Source: Sphingomonas leidyi (lineage in GTDB: Bacteria > Pseudomonadota > Alphaproteobacteria > Sphingomonadales > Sphingomonadaceae). Taken from it: a stretch of DNA of 64,000 bases. The notes under the pieces were generated by a model. It saw nothing but the letters and a program-made list of their open reading frames with translations, was not told the DNA's origin and did no database searches. Location: contig NZ_JAASQV010000006.1 in the NCBI RefSeq assembly GCF_011761945.1, positions 1 to 64,000 on the forward strand. The letters are read 5' to 3'. The position numbers were made by a program, and so were the translations under genes. Below, one piece after another: positions 41,633 through 50,783 of the stretch. Positions within the stretch are counted from its first letter, which is position 1, and each line of letters begins with the position of its first letter.

Positions 41633-43384
41633 GTGCAGAGTCGAAGCAATATCCCTGACCCGTTGGACGGTCTGGCCACGACGCTGGATCGGTCGAGCTT
41701 CGCCGCCATCGCGCAGCTGACTTCAGGCCAGTCGCCCGCCACTTTGGCGCAGTCTTTTTCCGACTGGTGGACGCACATTCTCTGCTCGCCAGGCAGGCAG
41801 CTGCAGCTCGCCGCCAAGGGCGGGCGCAAGCTGATGCGGCTCGCCGACTATGCCATGCGCAGCGCATCCGGCAGCGATCCCGAGCCGGCGATCAATCCGC
41901 TGCCCCAGGATCGGCGCTTCGCCGACGCAGCCTGGAAGCGCCATCCGTTCGACCTGATCGAGCAGGCCTTCCTGCTCCAGCAGCAATGGTGGCATGCCGC
42001 GACGACCGGCGTGAGCGGCGTCACCGGGCACCACGAAGCGATCGTCGAGTTCGCGACCCGCCAGATGCTCGACATGGTGTCCCCGACCAATTTCATCCCG
42101 ACCAACCCCGTGCTCCAGCAGCGCATCCTCGAAACCGGAGGACAATGCCTTGTCGAGGGTGCGCGATTTTTTTGCGACGACCTGGAACGCCTGGTACGCG
42201 GGGAGCCCGCAGCGGGCACGGAGGCCTATCGGGTCGGCGAGAAGGTCGCAGCCACGGCTGGCAAGGTCGTGTTTCGCAACAGGGTCATGGAACTGATCCA
42301 ATATGCGCCCGCAACCGAGACGGTGCGTCCGGAGCCGATACTGATCGTGCCGGCATGGATCATGAAATATTACATCCTCGACCTGTCGCCGGAAAATTCG
42401 CTCATCCGCTGGCTGGTCGGGCAGGGCTACACCGTGTTCTGCATCTCCTGGCACAATCCCGACAGCGCCGACCGCGATCTCGACATGGAGGATTATCGCC
42501 TGCTTGGGCCGATGGCCGCCGTGGATGTCATCCAGGTGATTACCGGCACCGAGAAGATCCACGCGGCCGGCTATTGTATCGGCGGCACGCTGCTCGCCAT
42601 CACCGCGGCCGCGATGGCGCGCGATGAAGATGAGCGTCTGGCGAGCGTGACGCTGTTCGCCGCCCAGACCGAGTTCAGCGAGCCGGGCGAACTTGGTCTG
42701 TTCATCGACGAGGCGGAGATCAACCTGATCGATGCGATGATGTGGGCGCGCGGCTTTCTCGACAGCAGCCAGATGGGCGGCGCCTTCCAGATGCTGCGGT
42801 CCAACGATCTGCTCTGGTCGCGCATCCTCTCGACCTATCTCATGGGCGAGCGCGAGCCGATGACCGACCTCATGGCATGGAACGCCGACGGCACCCGCAT
42901 GCCCTATGCCATGCACGCGCAATATCTTCGGCGCCTGTTCCTCGACAATGACCTGTCCGAAGGGCGCTACGAGGCCGGCGGCCACCCGGTCTCGCTCTCG
43001 GGGCTGAGCATGCCGATCTTCATGGTGGGCACGGAAACCGACCATGTCGCGCCGTGGCGCTCGACCCACAAGCTCCACATGCTGACGGGCGCGGAGATCC
43101 GCTTCGTGCTGACGAGCGGTGGCCACAATGCCGGGATCGTCTCCGAGCCCGGGCATCCTCATCGCCATTATCGCATCGCGACACGGATGCAGGATGGCCC
43201 GGCGCCAGGTCCCGATGCCTGGCTGGAGCGGGCCGAGGTGCGCGAAGGGTCGTGGTGGCCGGAATGGAGTTCATGGCTTGGATCGCACTCGGGCGAGGCG
43301 GCGGCCCCACCGGCGATGGGCGCGCCCGAACGGAACTATCCGCCGCTCGGTGATGCCCCCGGGCGCTACGTGCTGGAGCGCTGA
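41633..43384 (+). CDS. phaC: Polyhydroxyalkanoate synthase
   Basis: About 583 aa, polymerising (R)-3-hydroxyacyl-CoA into PHA granules. The lipase-like box has Cys as nucleophile (AGYCIGGTLLAI); the catalytic Asp is in VGTETDHVAPW and the His in SGGHNAGIV. The GTG at 41633 behind AGGAG is preferred; the open frame extends upstream to 41516 without support. It is followed three bases later by the MaoC-Pta fusion, acetate kinase and FabI, with a phasin gene on the other strand, forming an acyl-CoA storage and energy module. Confidence 0.92.
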   Translation: MQSRSNIPDPLDGLATTLDRSSFAAIAQLTSGQSPATLAQSFSDWWTHILCSPGRQLQLAAKGGRKLMRLADYAMRSASGSDPEPAINPLPQDRRFADAAWKRHPFDLIEQAFLLQQQWWHAATTGVSGVTGHHEAIVEFATRQMLDMVSPTNFIPTNPVLQQRILETGGQCLVEGARFFCDDLERLVRGEPAAGTEAYRVGEKVAATAGKVVFRNRVMELIQYAPATETVRPEPILIVPAWIMKYYILDLSPENSLIRWLVGQGYTVFCISWHNPDSADRDLDMEDYRLLGPMAAVDVIQVITGTEKIHAAGYCIGGTLLAITAAAMARDEDERLASVTLFAAQTEFSEPGELGLFIDEAEINLIDAMMWARGFLDSSQMGGAFQMLRSNDLLWSRILSTYLMGEREPMTDLMAWNADGTRMPYAMHAQYLRRLFLDNDLSEGRYEAGGHPVSLSGLSMPIFMVGTETDHVAPWRSTHKLHMLTGAEIRFVLTSGGHNAGIVSEPGHPHRHYRIATRMQDGPAPGPDAWLERAEVREGSWWPEWSSWLGSHSGEAAAPPAMGAPERNYPPLGDAPGRYVLER

Positions 43385-43387
43385 GCC

Positions 43388-44815
43388 ATGGCCGCCGCCA
43401 ACCTCATCGAGAACCGCACGTTCGACGAGATCGCCGTCGGCGATACGGCCAGCCTCACCCGCACGCTGACCGCCGACGACATCCAGCTCTTCGCGGCGGT
43501 GTCAGGCGACGTGAATCCGGCGCATCTCGACCCTGTCTATGCCGAAACGGACATGTTCCACAGGGTCATCGCTCATGGCATGTGGGGCGCGGGGCTCATC
43601 TCGGCGATCCTGGGAACCGAGCTGCCAGGGCCCGGTGCGATCTATCTCGGCCAATCGCTTCGCTTCACCCGCCCGGTGGGCGTCGGCGACACCATCACGG
43701 CCTGCGTCACCGTCGCGCAGAAGCGCGCCGAGCATCATGTCATCGTTCTCGACTGCACCTGTGTGAACCAGAAGGGCGAGACCGTCATCAGCGGCCAGGC
43801 CGAGGTCAAGGCGCCCACCGAGAAAGTCAGCCGGCCCCGCATGCCGCTTCCCGACGTGCGGATCGCCAGCCACGACCGCTTCCGCCAGTTGATGGCGCGC
43901 GCCAAGGACGGATCTGCGTGCGTCACGGCCGTGGTCCATCCGTGCAGCGCCGACGCCATGCGCGCAGTGGCTGAGGCCGCCGACGCCGGCATCGTCGTTC
44001 CGATTCTCATCGGCCCTGCGGCGCGTATGACGAATGCGGCGAAGGACGCCGGTGTCGATATTGCGGCCTTCCGGGTGATCGACGTCCCGCACAGCCACGC
44101 CGCCGCCGCCGAAGCCGTCGCGCGCGTGCGGGCCGGCGAAGCCGCGCTGCTGATGAAGGGCTCGCTTCATACTGACGAGCTCATGGGCGCGGTCGTATCG
44201 TCCGACACGGGCCTTCGGACCGAACGCAGGATCAGCCACGCCTATGTGATGGACGTGCCCGGCTATCCGCGCCCGCTCATCATCACCGACGCCGCGATCA
44301 ACATCGAGCCGACGCTTGAGGACAAGGCCGACATCGCGCGCAACGCGATCGACCTTGCCCATGTGATCGGGATCGAACAGCCCAGGGTCGCGATCCTCGC
44401 CGCCGTCGAAACGGTCAATCCGAAAATGCGCACCACATTGGATGCCGCGGCGCTCTGCAAGATGGCGGACCGGGGCCAGATCGAAGGCGCGCTGCTCGAT
44501 GGCCCGCTCGCCCTCGATAATGCGATCAGCGAGGCGGCCGTGCGCGAGAAAAGTATCGTCTCGCCGGTCGCCGGCCAGGCGGACATCCTGCTGGTGCCCG
44601 ATCTGGAGGCCGGCAACATGCTCGCAAAGCAGCTGACCTTCCTGGGCGGCGCCGATGCCGCAGGCGTGGTGCTCGGCGCGCGCGCTCCGATCATCCTCAC
44701 CAGCCGGGCAGACAGCGTGCGCACGCGCCTCGCCTCCTGCGCGCTCGCGGTGCTGCTGGCGCGGGCTGCGACCAAGGCGGCTCCCGGCGTTGCGGGACAG
44801 CGCCGCGATGGCTGA
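43388..44815 (+). CDS. MaoC hydratase - phosphate acetyl/butyryltransferase fusion
   Basis: A 475-aa two-domain enzyme. Residues 1-150 form a MaoC/PhaJ-type hot-dog hydratase with the Asp and His in AVSGDVNPAHLD and RVIAHGMWGAG. Residues 155-475 form a Pta/Ptb transferase (VVHPCSADAMRAV, LMKGSLHTDELM, RISHAYVMDVPGYPRPL, QADILLVPDLEAGNML). It could hydrate enoyl-CoA to 3-hydroxyacyl-CoA and convert acyl-CoA to acyl phosphate for the kinase encoded next. It starts three bases after phaC and ends overlapping ackA. Confidence 0.88.
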   Translation: MAAANLIENRTFDEIAVGDTASLTRTLTADDIQLFAAVSGDVNPAHLDPVYAETDMFHRVIAHGMWGAGLISAILGTELPGPGAIYLGQSLRFTRPVGVGDTITACVTVAQKRAEHHVIVLDCTCVNQKGETVISGQAEVKAPTEKVSRPRMPLPDVRIASHDRFRQLMARAKDGSACVTAVVHPCSADAMRAVAEAADAGIVVPILIGPAARMTNAAKDAGVDIAAFRVIDVPHSHAAAAEAVARVRAGEAALLMKGSLHTDELMGAVVSSDTGLRTERRISHAYVMDVPGYPRPLIITDAAINIEPTLEDKADIARNAIDLAHVIGIEQPRVAILAAVETVNPKMRTTLDAAALCKMADRGQIEGALLDGPLALDNAISEAAVREKSIVSPVAGQADILLVPDLEAGNMLAKQLTFLGGADAAGVVLGARAPIILTSRADSVRTRLASCALAVLLARAATKAAPGVAGQRRDG

Positions 44816-45998
44816 AATCCTGTGCCTCAACGCCGGTTCGTCGAGCCTTAAGTTCGCGCTCTACGCCGAGCCGGGCACTGATGAGCCCTCTTTGCTGGCG
44901 AGCGGCAAGATCGAGAATATCGGCCTTGAGCCGCACCTGATCGCGCGCGATGCGAAGGGGGATGTCCTTGCCGAGCGGCGCTGGACGAAAGACGGCACGA
45001 TCACGCACGAGACGCTGCTCGAGGATTTGCTGCGGGAGATCGAAGCCTCGGTCGGCGACGATCTGATCGCGGTCGGCCATCGGATCGTTCATGGCGGCAC
45101 CGACTATTCAGCGCCGGCGCGGGTCGACGCGCCACTCCTCGCCGCGCTCGAGGCGCTTTGCCCACTGGCGCCATTGCATCAGCCCCATAATCTCGCCGCG
45201 GTCCGCGCCGTCTCCAGGCTGCGCCCCGCTGTGCTGCAAGTCGCCTGCTTCGACACCGGCTTCCATCATGGCCAGCCCCCGATCGCGACGCGCCTCGCGC
45301 TGCCGCGCGCGCTTGGCGAAGAGGGCATGCGGCGCTACGGTTTTCACGGCATCTCCTACGAATATATCGCGCGGCAGCTGCGTTCGATCGATCCCGATAC
45401 AGGCGGTGGCCGCACGATCGCCGCGCATCTCGGCAACGGGGCCAGCCTTTGCGCGATGGCCGGGGGGCGCAGCATCGACACGACGATGGGGTTCACCGCG
45501 CTCGACGGGCTGGTGATGGGTACGCGCTGCGGCGCGCTCGACCCGGGCGCGGTGCTCTATCTTTTCCAGCAGAGGGGCATGACGGCGCGTGAAGTCGAGC
45601 ATCTCCTCTACAGTGAGTCCGGCCTTTTGGGCGTGTCCGGCGTCTCCAGCGACATGCGCGCGCTTCTCGGCAGCGAAACGCCCGCCGCTGGGGAAGCGAT
45701 CGAGCTCTTCGTCTGGCAGATCGCGCGCCAGGCCGGCGCTCTCGCGTCCTCGCTCGGGGGTCTCGACACATTCGTGTTCACTGCCGGGATCGGCGAGAAT
45801 TCGCCTGAAATTCGCGCCCGCGTCGCCGGTCGGCTCGGCTGGCTCGGCGTGGACCTCGACGCGGACGCGAACCTCCGAGGAGATGCAGTCATCAGCGCGC
45901 CGTCCAGCCGTGTCGCCGTCCGCGTCATCCCGACCGATGAGGAAAGGATGATCGCTATCCACGCCGCCGATCTGCTGCGTGAGGAGCCGAAAGCATGA
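44808..45998 (+). CDS. ackA: Acetate kinase
   Basis: A 396-aa ASKHA-fold kinase making ATP from acetyl phosphate (or related acyl phosphates). Motifs are complete: LNAGSSSLKFAL at the start, HRIVHGG, FDTGFH, AAHLGNGASLCAM, the SIDTTMGFTALDGLVMGTR loop and FTAGIGENS. It overlaps the Pta fusion by eight bases and fabI by four. With the upstream enzyme it allows substrate-level ATP formation when respiration is limited. Confidence 0.94.
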   Translation: MAEILCLNAGSSSLKFALYAEPGTDEPSLLASGKIENIGLEPHLIARDAKGDVLAERRWTKDGTITHETLLEDLLREIEASVGDDLIAVGHRIVHGGTDYSAPARVDAPLLAALEALCPLAPLHQPHNLAAVRAVSRLRPAVLQVACFDTGFHHGQPPIATRLALPRALGEEGMRRYGFHGISYEYIARQLRSIDPDTGGGRTIAAHLGNGASLCAMAGGRSIDTTMGFTALDGLVMGTRCGALDPGAVLYLFQQRGMTAREVEHLLYSESGLLGVSGVSSDMRALLGSETPAAGEAIELFVWQIARQAGALASSLGGLDTFVFTAGIGENSPEIRARVAGRLGWLGVDLDADANLRGDAVISAPSSRVAVRVIPTDEERMIAIHAADLLREEPKA

Positions 45999-46768
45999 AA
46001 CCTCTCGTCGATCTTACTGGCAAGCGCGGCCTGGTGATCGGTATCGCCAACGCGCATAGCATCGCGGCGGGTTGCGCCCAGGCCTTTCACGACTGTGGGG
46101 CGAGACTGGCGGCGACCTATCTCAACGGAAAGGCCGAGCCGTTCGTGGCGCCCGTCGCGGAGACCCTGGGAGTCGAATGGCTCGCCGCGTGCGATGTCCG
46201 GGTGCCGGGCGAAGTGGAGGCCCTGTTCGAGCGGGTGAAGTCCGAATGGGGCGGCCTCGATTTCCTGCTTCACTCGATCGCTTTCGCGCCGAAGGAGGAT
46301 TTGCACGGCCGCGTCGTCGACAGCTCGGCCGAAGGCTTCGCGCTGGCGATGGACGTCTCGTGCCACAGCTTCCTGCGCATGGCGCGTCTCGCCGAGCCGC
46401 TGATGTCGGATGGCGGCTGCCTGCTGTGCGTCACCTTCTACGGGTCGGAGCGGGTGGTCGAGCACTACAACCTGATGGGGCCGGTCAAAGCGGCCCTCGA
46501 AAGCGCGACCCGCTATGTCGCGGCTGAGCTTGGCCCCAAGGGCATTCGCGCCCATGCGATCTCGCCAGGCCCGATCGCGACCCGCGCTGCCAGCGGCATC
46601 GACCGCTTCGACGAGCTGCTCGAACGGGCCGCGGCGACGGTCCCGCAGCACCAGCTCGTGACCATCGAGGATGTCGGAGGGCTCGCCGCCTTTCTGGTGA
46701 GCGATGCCGGCCGCCATATCACCGGCACGATCATTCCGGTCGATGGCGGTCAGCACCTGCTCGGCTAG
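45995..46768 (+). CDS. fabI: Enoyl-ACP reductase, FabI type
   Basis: A 257-aa short-chain dehydrogenase-like reductase. The Gly-rich start is GLVIGIANAHSIAAG; the active-site pair is in FYGSERVVEHYNLMGPVKAAL (Tyr and Lys spaced as in FabI); the end GHTITGTIIPVDGG-like segment is present. It reduces enoyl-ACP with NADH. The ATG overlaps the ackA stop. As part of an acyl-CoA/PHA operon it may be a second, condition-specific FabI that disposes of NADH into lipids or an enoyl-thioester substrate. Confidence 0.9.
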   Translation: MKPLVDLTGKRGLVIGIANAHSIAAGCAQAFHDCGARLAATYLNGKAEPFVAPVAETLGVEWLAACDVRVPGEVEALFERVKSEWGGLDFLLHSIAFAPKEDLHGRVVDSSAEGFALAMDVSCHSFLRMARLAEPLMSDGGCLLCVTFYGSERVVEHYNLMGPVKAALESATRYVAAELGPKGIRAHAISPGPIATRAASGIDRFDELLERAAATVPQHQLVTIEDVGGLAAFLVSDAGRHITGTIIPVDGGQHLLG

Positions 46769-46795
46769 GGCGGCTCGCCGCGATCGGGGGCTATC

Positions 46796-47215
46796 CTATT
46801 TGTCGCTGGTGGCCTGCTTCTCGCCGTCGCCCGGGCTTTTCTGCCCGAACCATGGTCCGACAATGGCAGCAAAGGCATCCAGCGCCCCGGGAGCCGTCGG
46901 AGCGCTCGCGACGGCCTGCCAGGCCTGCTGCCATTCCTCGAACGCCGATCTTGTGCCGGCAATCATATGCTCGCGGACCGTGGCCATGTCCTCGAACAGT
47001 GCCCGCGGTCCGGCCGGGCTGACCGCGCCGGCGTCCGACGTCTTGTCCGTCGCGCCCGCAATCGAGGCACGCGCCTCTTCGGCGAAGCGGCCGGCGGCGC
47101 GGTTGCCGACCTCGAGCGACTCTTCGCCACCTTTCCGGGCGACTTCGGCGAGCTTCAGCATCAGGCCGACATTCGCTTTGGCGAGCGCGGCGAGTTGATC
47201 AACGGGATAGGGCAT
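46796..47215 (-). CDS. Phasin-family granule protein
   Basis: A 139-aa helical protein (LAALAKANVGLMLKLAEVA, AFEEWQQAWQAVASA), rich in Ala and without signal or membrane helix, matching phasin_2-like proteins that coat PHA granules. It faces the phaC operon tail to tail, with 27 bases between fabI and this gene's end, and is divergent from the N-ATPase operon. Confidence 0.8.
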   Translation of the reverse strand: MPYPVDQLAALAKANVGLMLKLAEVARKGGEESLEVGNRAAGRFAEEARASIAGATDKTSDAGAVSPAGPRALFEDMATVREHMIAGTRSAFEEWQQAWQAVASAPTAPGALDAFAAIVGPWFGQKSPGDGEKQATSDK

Positions 47216-47338
47216 GAAACGGTGAACCTTTCTCTTCGCGTTTGAGCTCTGGCATATCGGGCATAGCGCCCTGGCCTGAGGCCCATCGCGTCGCGCCGCC
47301 GTTATTCGGCGAGGCTGAATCAGAGAGAATCGGTAACT

Positions 47339-47347
47339 CTACGTATG
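47339..47347. promoter_or_regulatory. CTACGTATG element in the phasin/N-ATPase divergent region
   Basis: TACGTA family member, 144 bases before atpD and 124 bases from the phasin start on the other strand. It could serve either direction. Nothing else clear was seen in 47216-47490. Confidence 0.4.
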
Positions 47348-47490
47348 CCGAATCTGCGGCTTGCCTGCGACGCTCAGCCAATGCACTTTTGGCTTGTCGT
47401 CCATGTCGTGCCCGCGGGCAGCGACTTCTACCCGTCCCGTCATGATCGCGGCACGGTCGGGCATGATTATGGTCTGACCCGGCAACCGGC

Positions 47491-48903
47491 ATGGGCGTGA
47501 TACCGTCCATAGCCAGGCTCGGCCGGATTGCGGCGCTGCGCGGTCCCGTCCTCGACGTCGAGTTCGACGAAGGGCCGCTGCCCGCGGTCAATGAAGCGCT
47601 GCGCGTCGATGCATCGTCAGGCCCGCTGGTCGCGGAAGTGCAGAGCCATATCGATGACCGCACCGTCCGCGCCGTCGCGCTTCAGCCGACCTCCGGTCTC
47701 GCTCGTAATGTCGGCGTGACGGCCTTGGGCGCCCCCATCGCGGTCCCGGTCGGAGACAAGGTTCTGGGGCGGCTCCTTACGCCGACCGGGCAGGTGGGTG
47801 ACGGCGGCGCGCCGCTTGGGCCGGATGTTCCATTGAGGCCCATTCACCGCGCACCCCCGCCGCTCGAAGACCAGAACGCGGCGACGGCGATGTTCGAGAC
47901 TGGCATCAAGGTCATCGATCTGCTCGCGCCGCTCGCCCAGGGTGGCAAGGCGGCGATGTTCGGGGGCGCGGGGGTGGGGAAGACCGTGCTGGTGATGGAA
48001 CTCATCAACGCGATGGTCGCGCGCTATGAAGGTGTTTCCGTCTTTGCCGGCATCGGAGAGCGATCGCGCGAGGGCCATGAGCTGCTCACGGACATGCGCG
48101 GCTCGGGCGTGATCGACAAGACCGTGCTCGTTTTCGGGCAGATGAACGAGCCGCCGGGCGCGCGCTGGCGGGTAGGGCTGACCGCGCTCACCATCGCCGA
48201 ATATTTCCGCGACGAGCAGAAGCGCAATGTCCTGCTGCTCATGGATAATGTGTTCCGCTTCGTCCAGGCCGGCAGCGAAGTCTCCGGCCTGCTCGGACGC
48301 ATGCCTTCACGCGTCGGCTACCAGCCGACGCTGGCCAGCGAAGTGGCCGCGCTGCAGGAGCGCATCGCCTCGGTGCATGGAGCGGCGGTGACCGCGATCG
48401 AGGCGGTCTATGTGCCCGCCGACGATTTCACCGACCCTGCGGTCACCGCCATCTCCGCCCATCTCGACAGTTCCATTCTGCTCTCGCGCGCCATGGCGGC
48501 CGAAGGCATCTATCCCGCGGTCGATCCCCTGGGATCCTCGTCGATCCTGCTCGATCCGCAGGTCGTGGGCGATCATCATTACGCGCTCGCCCAGCAGGTC
48601 CGGGAGACGATCGCGCATTATCGCGAGCTCCAGGACATCATCTCGCTGCTCGGTATCGAGGAGCTGGGCCGCGAGGATCGGCTGATCGTCGGCAGGGCGC
48701 GGCGGCTGCAGCGCTTCCTGACCCAGCCCTTCATGGTGACCCAGGCCTTCACCGGGCAAGCCGGCCGTTCTGTGGGGCTGGCCGATACGCTGAAGGGCGT
48801 CGCGGCCATCCTGGCCGGCGCGACCGACGACTGGCCCGAGAGCGCCTTCTACATGGTAGGCGATATTGAAGAGGCACGCTCTCGCGTGGGGCAGGGCGCA
48901 TGA
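47491..48903 (+). CDS. atpD: N-type ATPase beta subunit
   Basis: 470 aa, the catalytic subunit of an alternative F-type ATPase. Walker A GGAGVGKTVL, catalytic Glu in GERSREG, arginine and switch segments ALTIAEYFRD and LLMDNVFRF. The gene order from here is beta-epsilon-Q-R-a-c-b-alpha-gamma with no delta gene, the N-ATPase arrangement. These ATPases are laterally transferred and are thought to pump ions by hydrolysis. No strong ribosome site precedes the ATG at 47491; GTG 47497 is an alternative. Confidence 0.93.
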   Translation: MGVIPSIARLGRIAALRGPVLDVEFDEGPLPAVNEALRVDASSGPLVAEVQSHIDDRTVRAVALQPTSGLARNVGVTALGAPIAVPVGDKVLGRLLTPTGQVGDGGAPLGPDVPLRPIHRAPPPLEDQNAATAMFETGIKVIDLLAPLAQGGKAAMFGGAGVGKTVLVMELINAMVARYEGVSVFAGIGERSREGHELLTDMRGSGVIDKTVLVFGQMNEPPGARWRVGLTALTIAEYFRDEQKRNVLLLMDNVFRFVQAGSEVSGLLGRMPSRVGYQPTLASEVAALQERIASVHGAAVTAIEAVYVPADDFTDPAVTAISAHLDSSILLSRAMAAEGIYPAVDPLGSSSILLDPQVVGDHHYALAQQVRETIAHYRELQDIISLLGIEELGREDRLIVGRARRLQRFLTQPFMVTQAFTGQAGRSVGLADTLKGVAAILAGATDDWPESAFYMVGDIEEARSRVGQGA

Positions 48904-49310
48904 AGCTGCGGATCACCGATCCGACCGCGATCCTCGTCGACACGGACGTCAGGTCGGTTCGCGCCGAGGATGCCAGCGGCAGTTTCGGCATCCTGTCGGG
49001 CCACGCCGATTTCCTGACCGCGCTTGGCGTCTCGATCGTCTCCTGGCGGGGCGCCGATGGCGCTCCAGGCTATTGCGCGGTGCGCAACGGCATTCTGACC
49101 GTAAGCCACGGCACGGGGGTCGCGGTCGCGACGCGCGAAGGCCATGTCGGCGATGACCTCGGAACGCTCGAGCATGACGTGCTCGCGCGCTACCGCGAGC
49201 GCGACGAGGGCGAACGATCCGAACGGACCGCGTCGGCGAAGCTCAGGATGCAGGCGATCCGCCATATGGTCGAGGCCCTGCAGGGTGGTGGCCGGGAGCT
49301 TGGTCTGTGA
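48900..49310 (+). CDS. atpC: N-type ATPase epsilon subunit
   Basis: A 136-aa epsilon subunit: N-terminal beta-sandwich with SGSFGILSGHADFLTALG and GYCAVRNGIL, then the C-terminal helical part. It overlaps atpD by four bases. In F-type enzymes it links gamma to the c-ring and can inhibit hydrolysis. Confidence 0.88.
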   Translation: MKLRITDPTAILVDTDVRSVRAEDASGSFGILSGHADFLTALGVSIVSWRGADGAPGYCAVRNGILTVSHGTGVAVATREGHVGDDLGTLEHDVLARYRERDEGERSERTASAKLRMQAIRHMVEALQGGGRELGL

Positions 49311-49582
49311 CCGCGGACAAGCCCGAGCAGCCGATCGTCGAAGCCATCCGGACCCGCGCGGAACGGCGGCGGCTTGCGCAGCGGCTTCCTTCCGTCGCCC
49401 GCAATCTCGGCCAGATCGGCGTGCTCGGCTGGCAGATCGTCCTGCCCGCGCTGGTCGGTCTCGCGATCGGCCGCTGGCTCGACCACCGGCTGGATAGCGG
49501 CATCTTCTGGACCGCGCCGCTCCTGCTCGTCGGGCTCGCCCTCGGCTGCTGGTCGGGCTGGCGCTGGATGCACCGGCAATGA
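49307..49582 (+). CDS. atpQ: N-type ATPase subunit AtpQ (AtpI-like)
   Basis: A 91-aa protein with two helices (LGWQIVLPALVGLAIGRWL and APLLLVGLALGCWSGW). It occupies the AtpQ/AtpI position unique to N-ATPase operons, probably helping c-ring assembly or Mg uptake (inference from AtpI). GTG start overlapping atpC. Confidence 0.8.
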   Translation: MTADKPEQPIVEAIRTRAERRRLAQRLPSVARNLGQIGVLGWQIVLPALVGLAIGRWLDHRLDSGIFWTAPLLLVGLALGCWSGWRWMHRQ

Positions 49583-49845
49583 GCCAGCTCTCCCCCATCC
49601 TGTTCCTGGCCCTCGGATTTGCGGTCGGCCTCGCCCATTTCGCGGCCATCGCCAGAGAAGCCGACCTCGTCACCCATGGCGGCCCGGCATCGCGCGCGAT
49701 CCTGCTCAGGCTCGGGCGTCTCGCCGTCACTATTCTGGTTCTCGTCATCGCCAGCCGGCAAGGGTGGCCGGCGCTTCTTGCCGCAACAACCGGCTTCATG
49801 GGCGGGCGCCAGATCATGCTCCACCGGCTCGGAGGCGCCCGATGA
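49579..49845 (+). CDS. atpR: N-type ATPase subunit AtpR
   Basis: An 88-aa protein with about three hydrophobic helices and conserved charged residues (LRLGRLAVTILVLVIASRQG). AtpR is specific to N-ATPase operons, thought to interact with the c-ring. Overlaps both neighbours by four bases. Confidence 0.82.
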   Translation: MSQLSPILFLALGFAVGLAHFAAIAREADLVTHGGPASRAILLRLGRLAVTILVLVIASRQGWPALLAATTGFMGGRQIMLHRLGGAR

Positions 49846-50543
49846 AATTCGCGTCACCACTTGAAAGCCATGTGCTGTTCGCGATCGGTCCGGTGCCGAT
49901 CAGCCAGCCGGTCGCCACGACCTGGGGCATCATGGCCTTCCTTACAATCGGAAGCTGGCTGCTGACCCGCCGCCTTGCGTTACGCCCAACCCGAGCCCAA
50001 GCGGCGCTCGAGCTGGTCGTCGAGACCGTCGCCGGCCAGATCCGCGAGACGATGGAGGCGGAACCGCAGCGTTATCTGCCGCTGATCGGCACGCTGTTCC
50101 TGTTCCTGCTGGTCGCCAACTGGTCGTCGCTGATCCCCGGCGTCGAGCCGCCGACCGCGACCCTCGAAACCGACGCGGCGCTGGCGCTGATCGTCTTCGG
50201 CGCGACGCTCTGGTTCGGCGTCCGCGCGCTCGGGCCCAGGGCCTATCTCGCGACCTTCGCGCGCCCCTCGATCCTGCTCGCCCCGCTCAATATCGTCGAG
50301 CTCTTCACCCGCAGCTTCTCGCTGATGGTGCGCCTGTTCGGCAACGTCATGAGCGGCGTCTTCATGATCGGCGTCGTGCTGAGCCTCGCCGGGCTGCTCG
50401 TCCCGATCCCGCTCATGGCGCTCGAAATGCTGACCGGCGCGGTCCAGGCCTACATTTTCGGCGCGCTCGCCATGGTCTTTATCGGGAGCGCTATCAGCGA
50501 GAACGGCGCCCGCCCGCCATCCAAACAGGAGTCCCCCGCATGA
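49842..50543 (+). CDS. atpB: N-type ATPase subunit a
   Basis: A 233-aa integral membrane subunit forming the ion half-channels. The essential Arg is in the SFSLMVRLFGNVMSG helix; the last helix is AYIFGALAMVFIGSAI. ATG at 49842 overlaps atpR; the long upstream open frame in the same phase is not coding. It ends overlapping atpE by four bases. Confidence 0.92.
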   Translation: MKFASPLESHVLFAIGPVPISQPVATTWGIMAFLTIGSWLLTRRLALRPTRAQAALELVVETVAGQIRETMEAEPQRYLPLIGTLFLFLLVANWSSLIPGVEPPTATLETDAALALIVFGATLWFGVRALGPRAYLATFARPSILLAPLNIVELFTRSFSLMVRLFGNVMSGVFMIGVVLSLAGLLVPIPLMALEMLTGAVQAYIFGALAMVFIGSAISENGARPPSKQESPA

Positions 50544-50782
50544 ACTGGATCCATCTCGCCAGCATCCTCGGCGCCGCTTTCGCGATCTCGATCGGCGCAA
50601 TCGCCCCGGCGCTCGGGCAGGGCAGGGCCGTCGCCGCCGCGATGGACGCGATCGCGCGCCAGCCCGAAGCCGCCAACACCGTCTCGCGCACGCTGTTCGT
50701 GGGCCTCGCGATGATCGAGACGATGGCGATCTACTGCCTCGTGATCGCGCTGCTGCTGCTCTTCGCCAACCCGTTCGCCTGA
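50540..50782 (+). CDS. atpE: N-type ATPase subunit c
   Basis: An 80-aa helical hairpin that makes the rotor ring. Helix 1 has SIGAIAPALGQGRAVAAAMD, helix 2 has GLAMIETMAIY. Gln27, Glu60, Thr61 and Tyr65 match in spacing the Na+-binding residues of Ilyobacter subunit c (Gln32, Glu65, Ser66, Tyr70). Sodium coupling is therefore predicted. Confidence 0.92.
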   Translation: MNWIHLASILGAAFAISIGAIAPALGQGRAVAAAMDAIARQPEAANTVSRTLFVGLAMIETMAIYCLVIALLLLFANPFA

Positions 50783-50783
50783 C

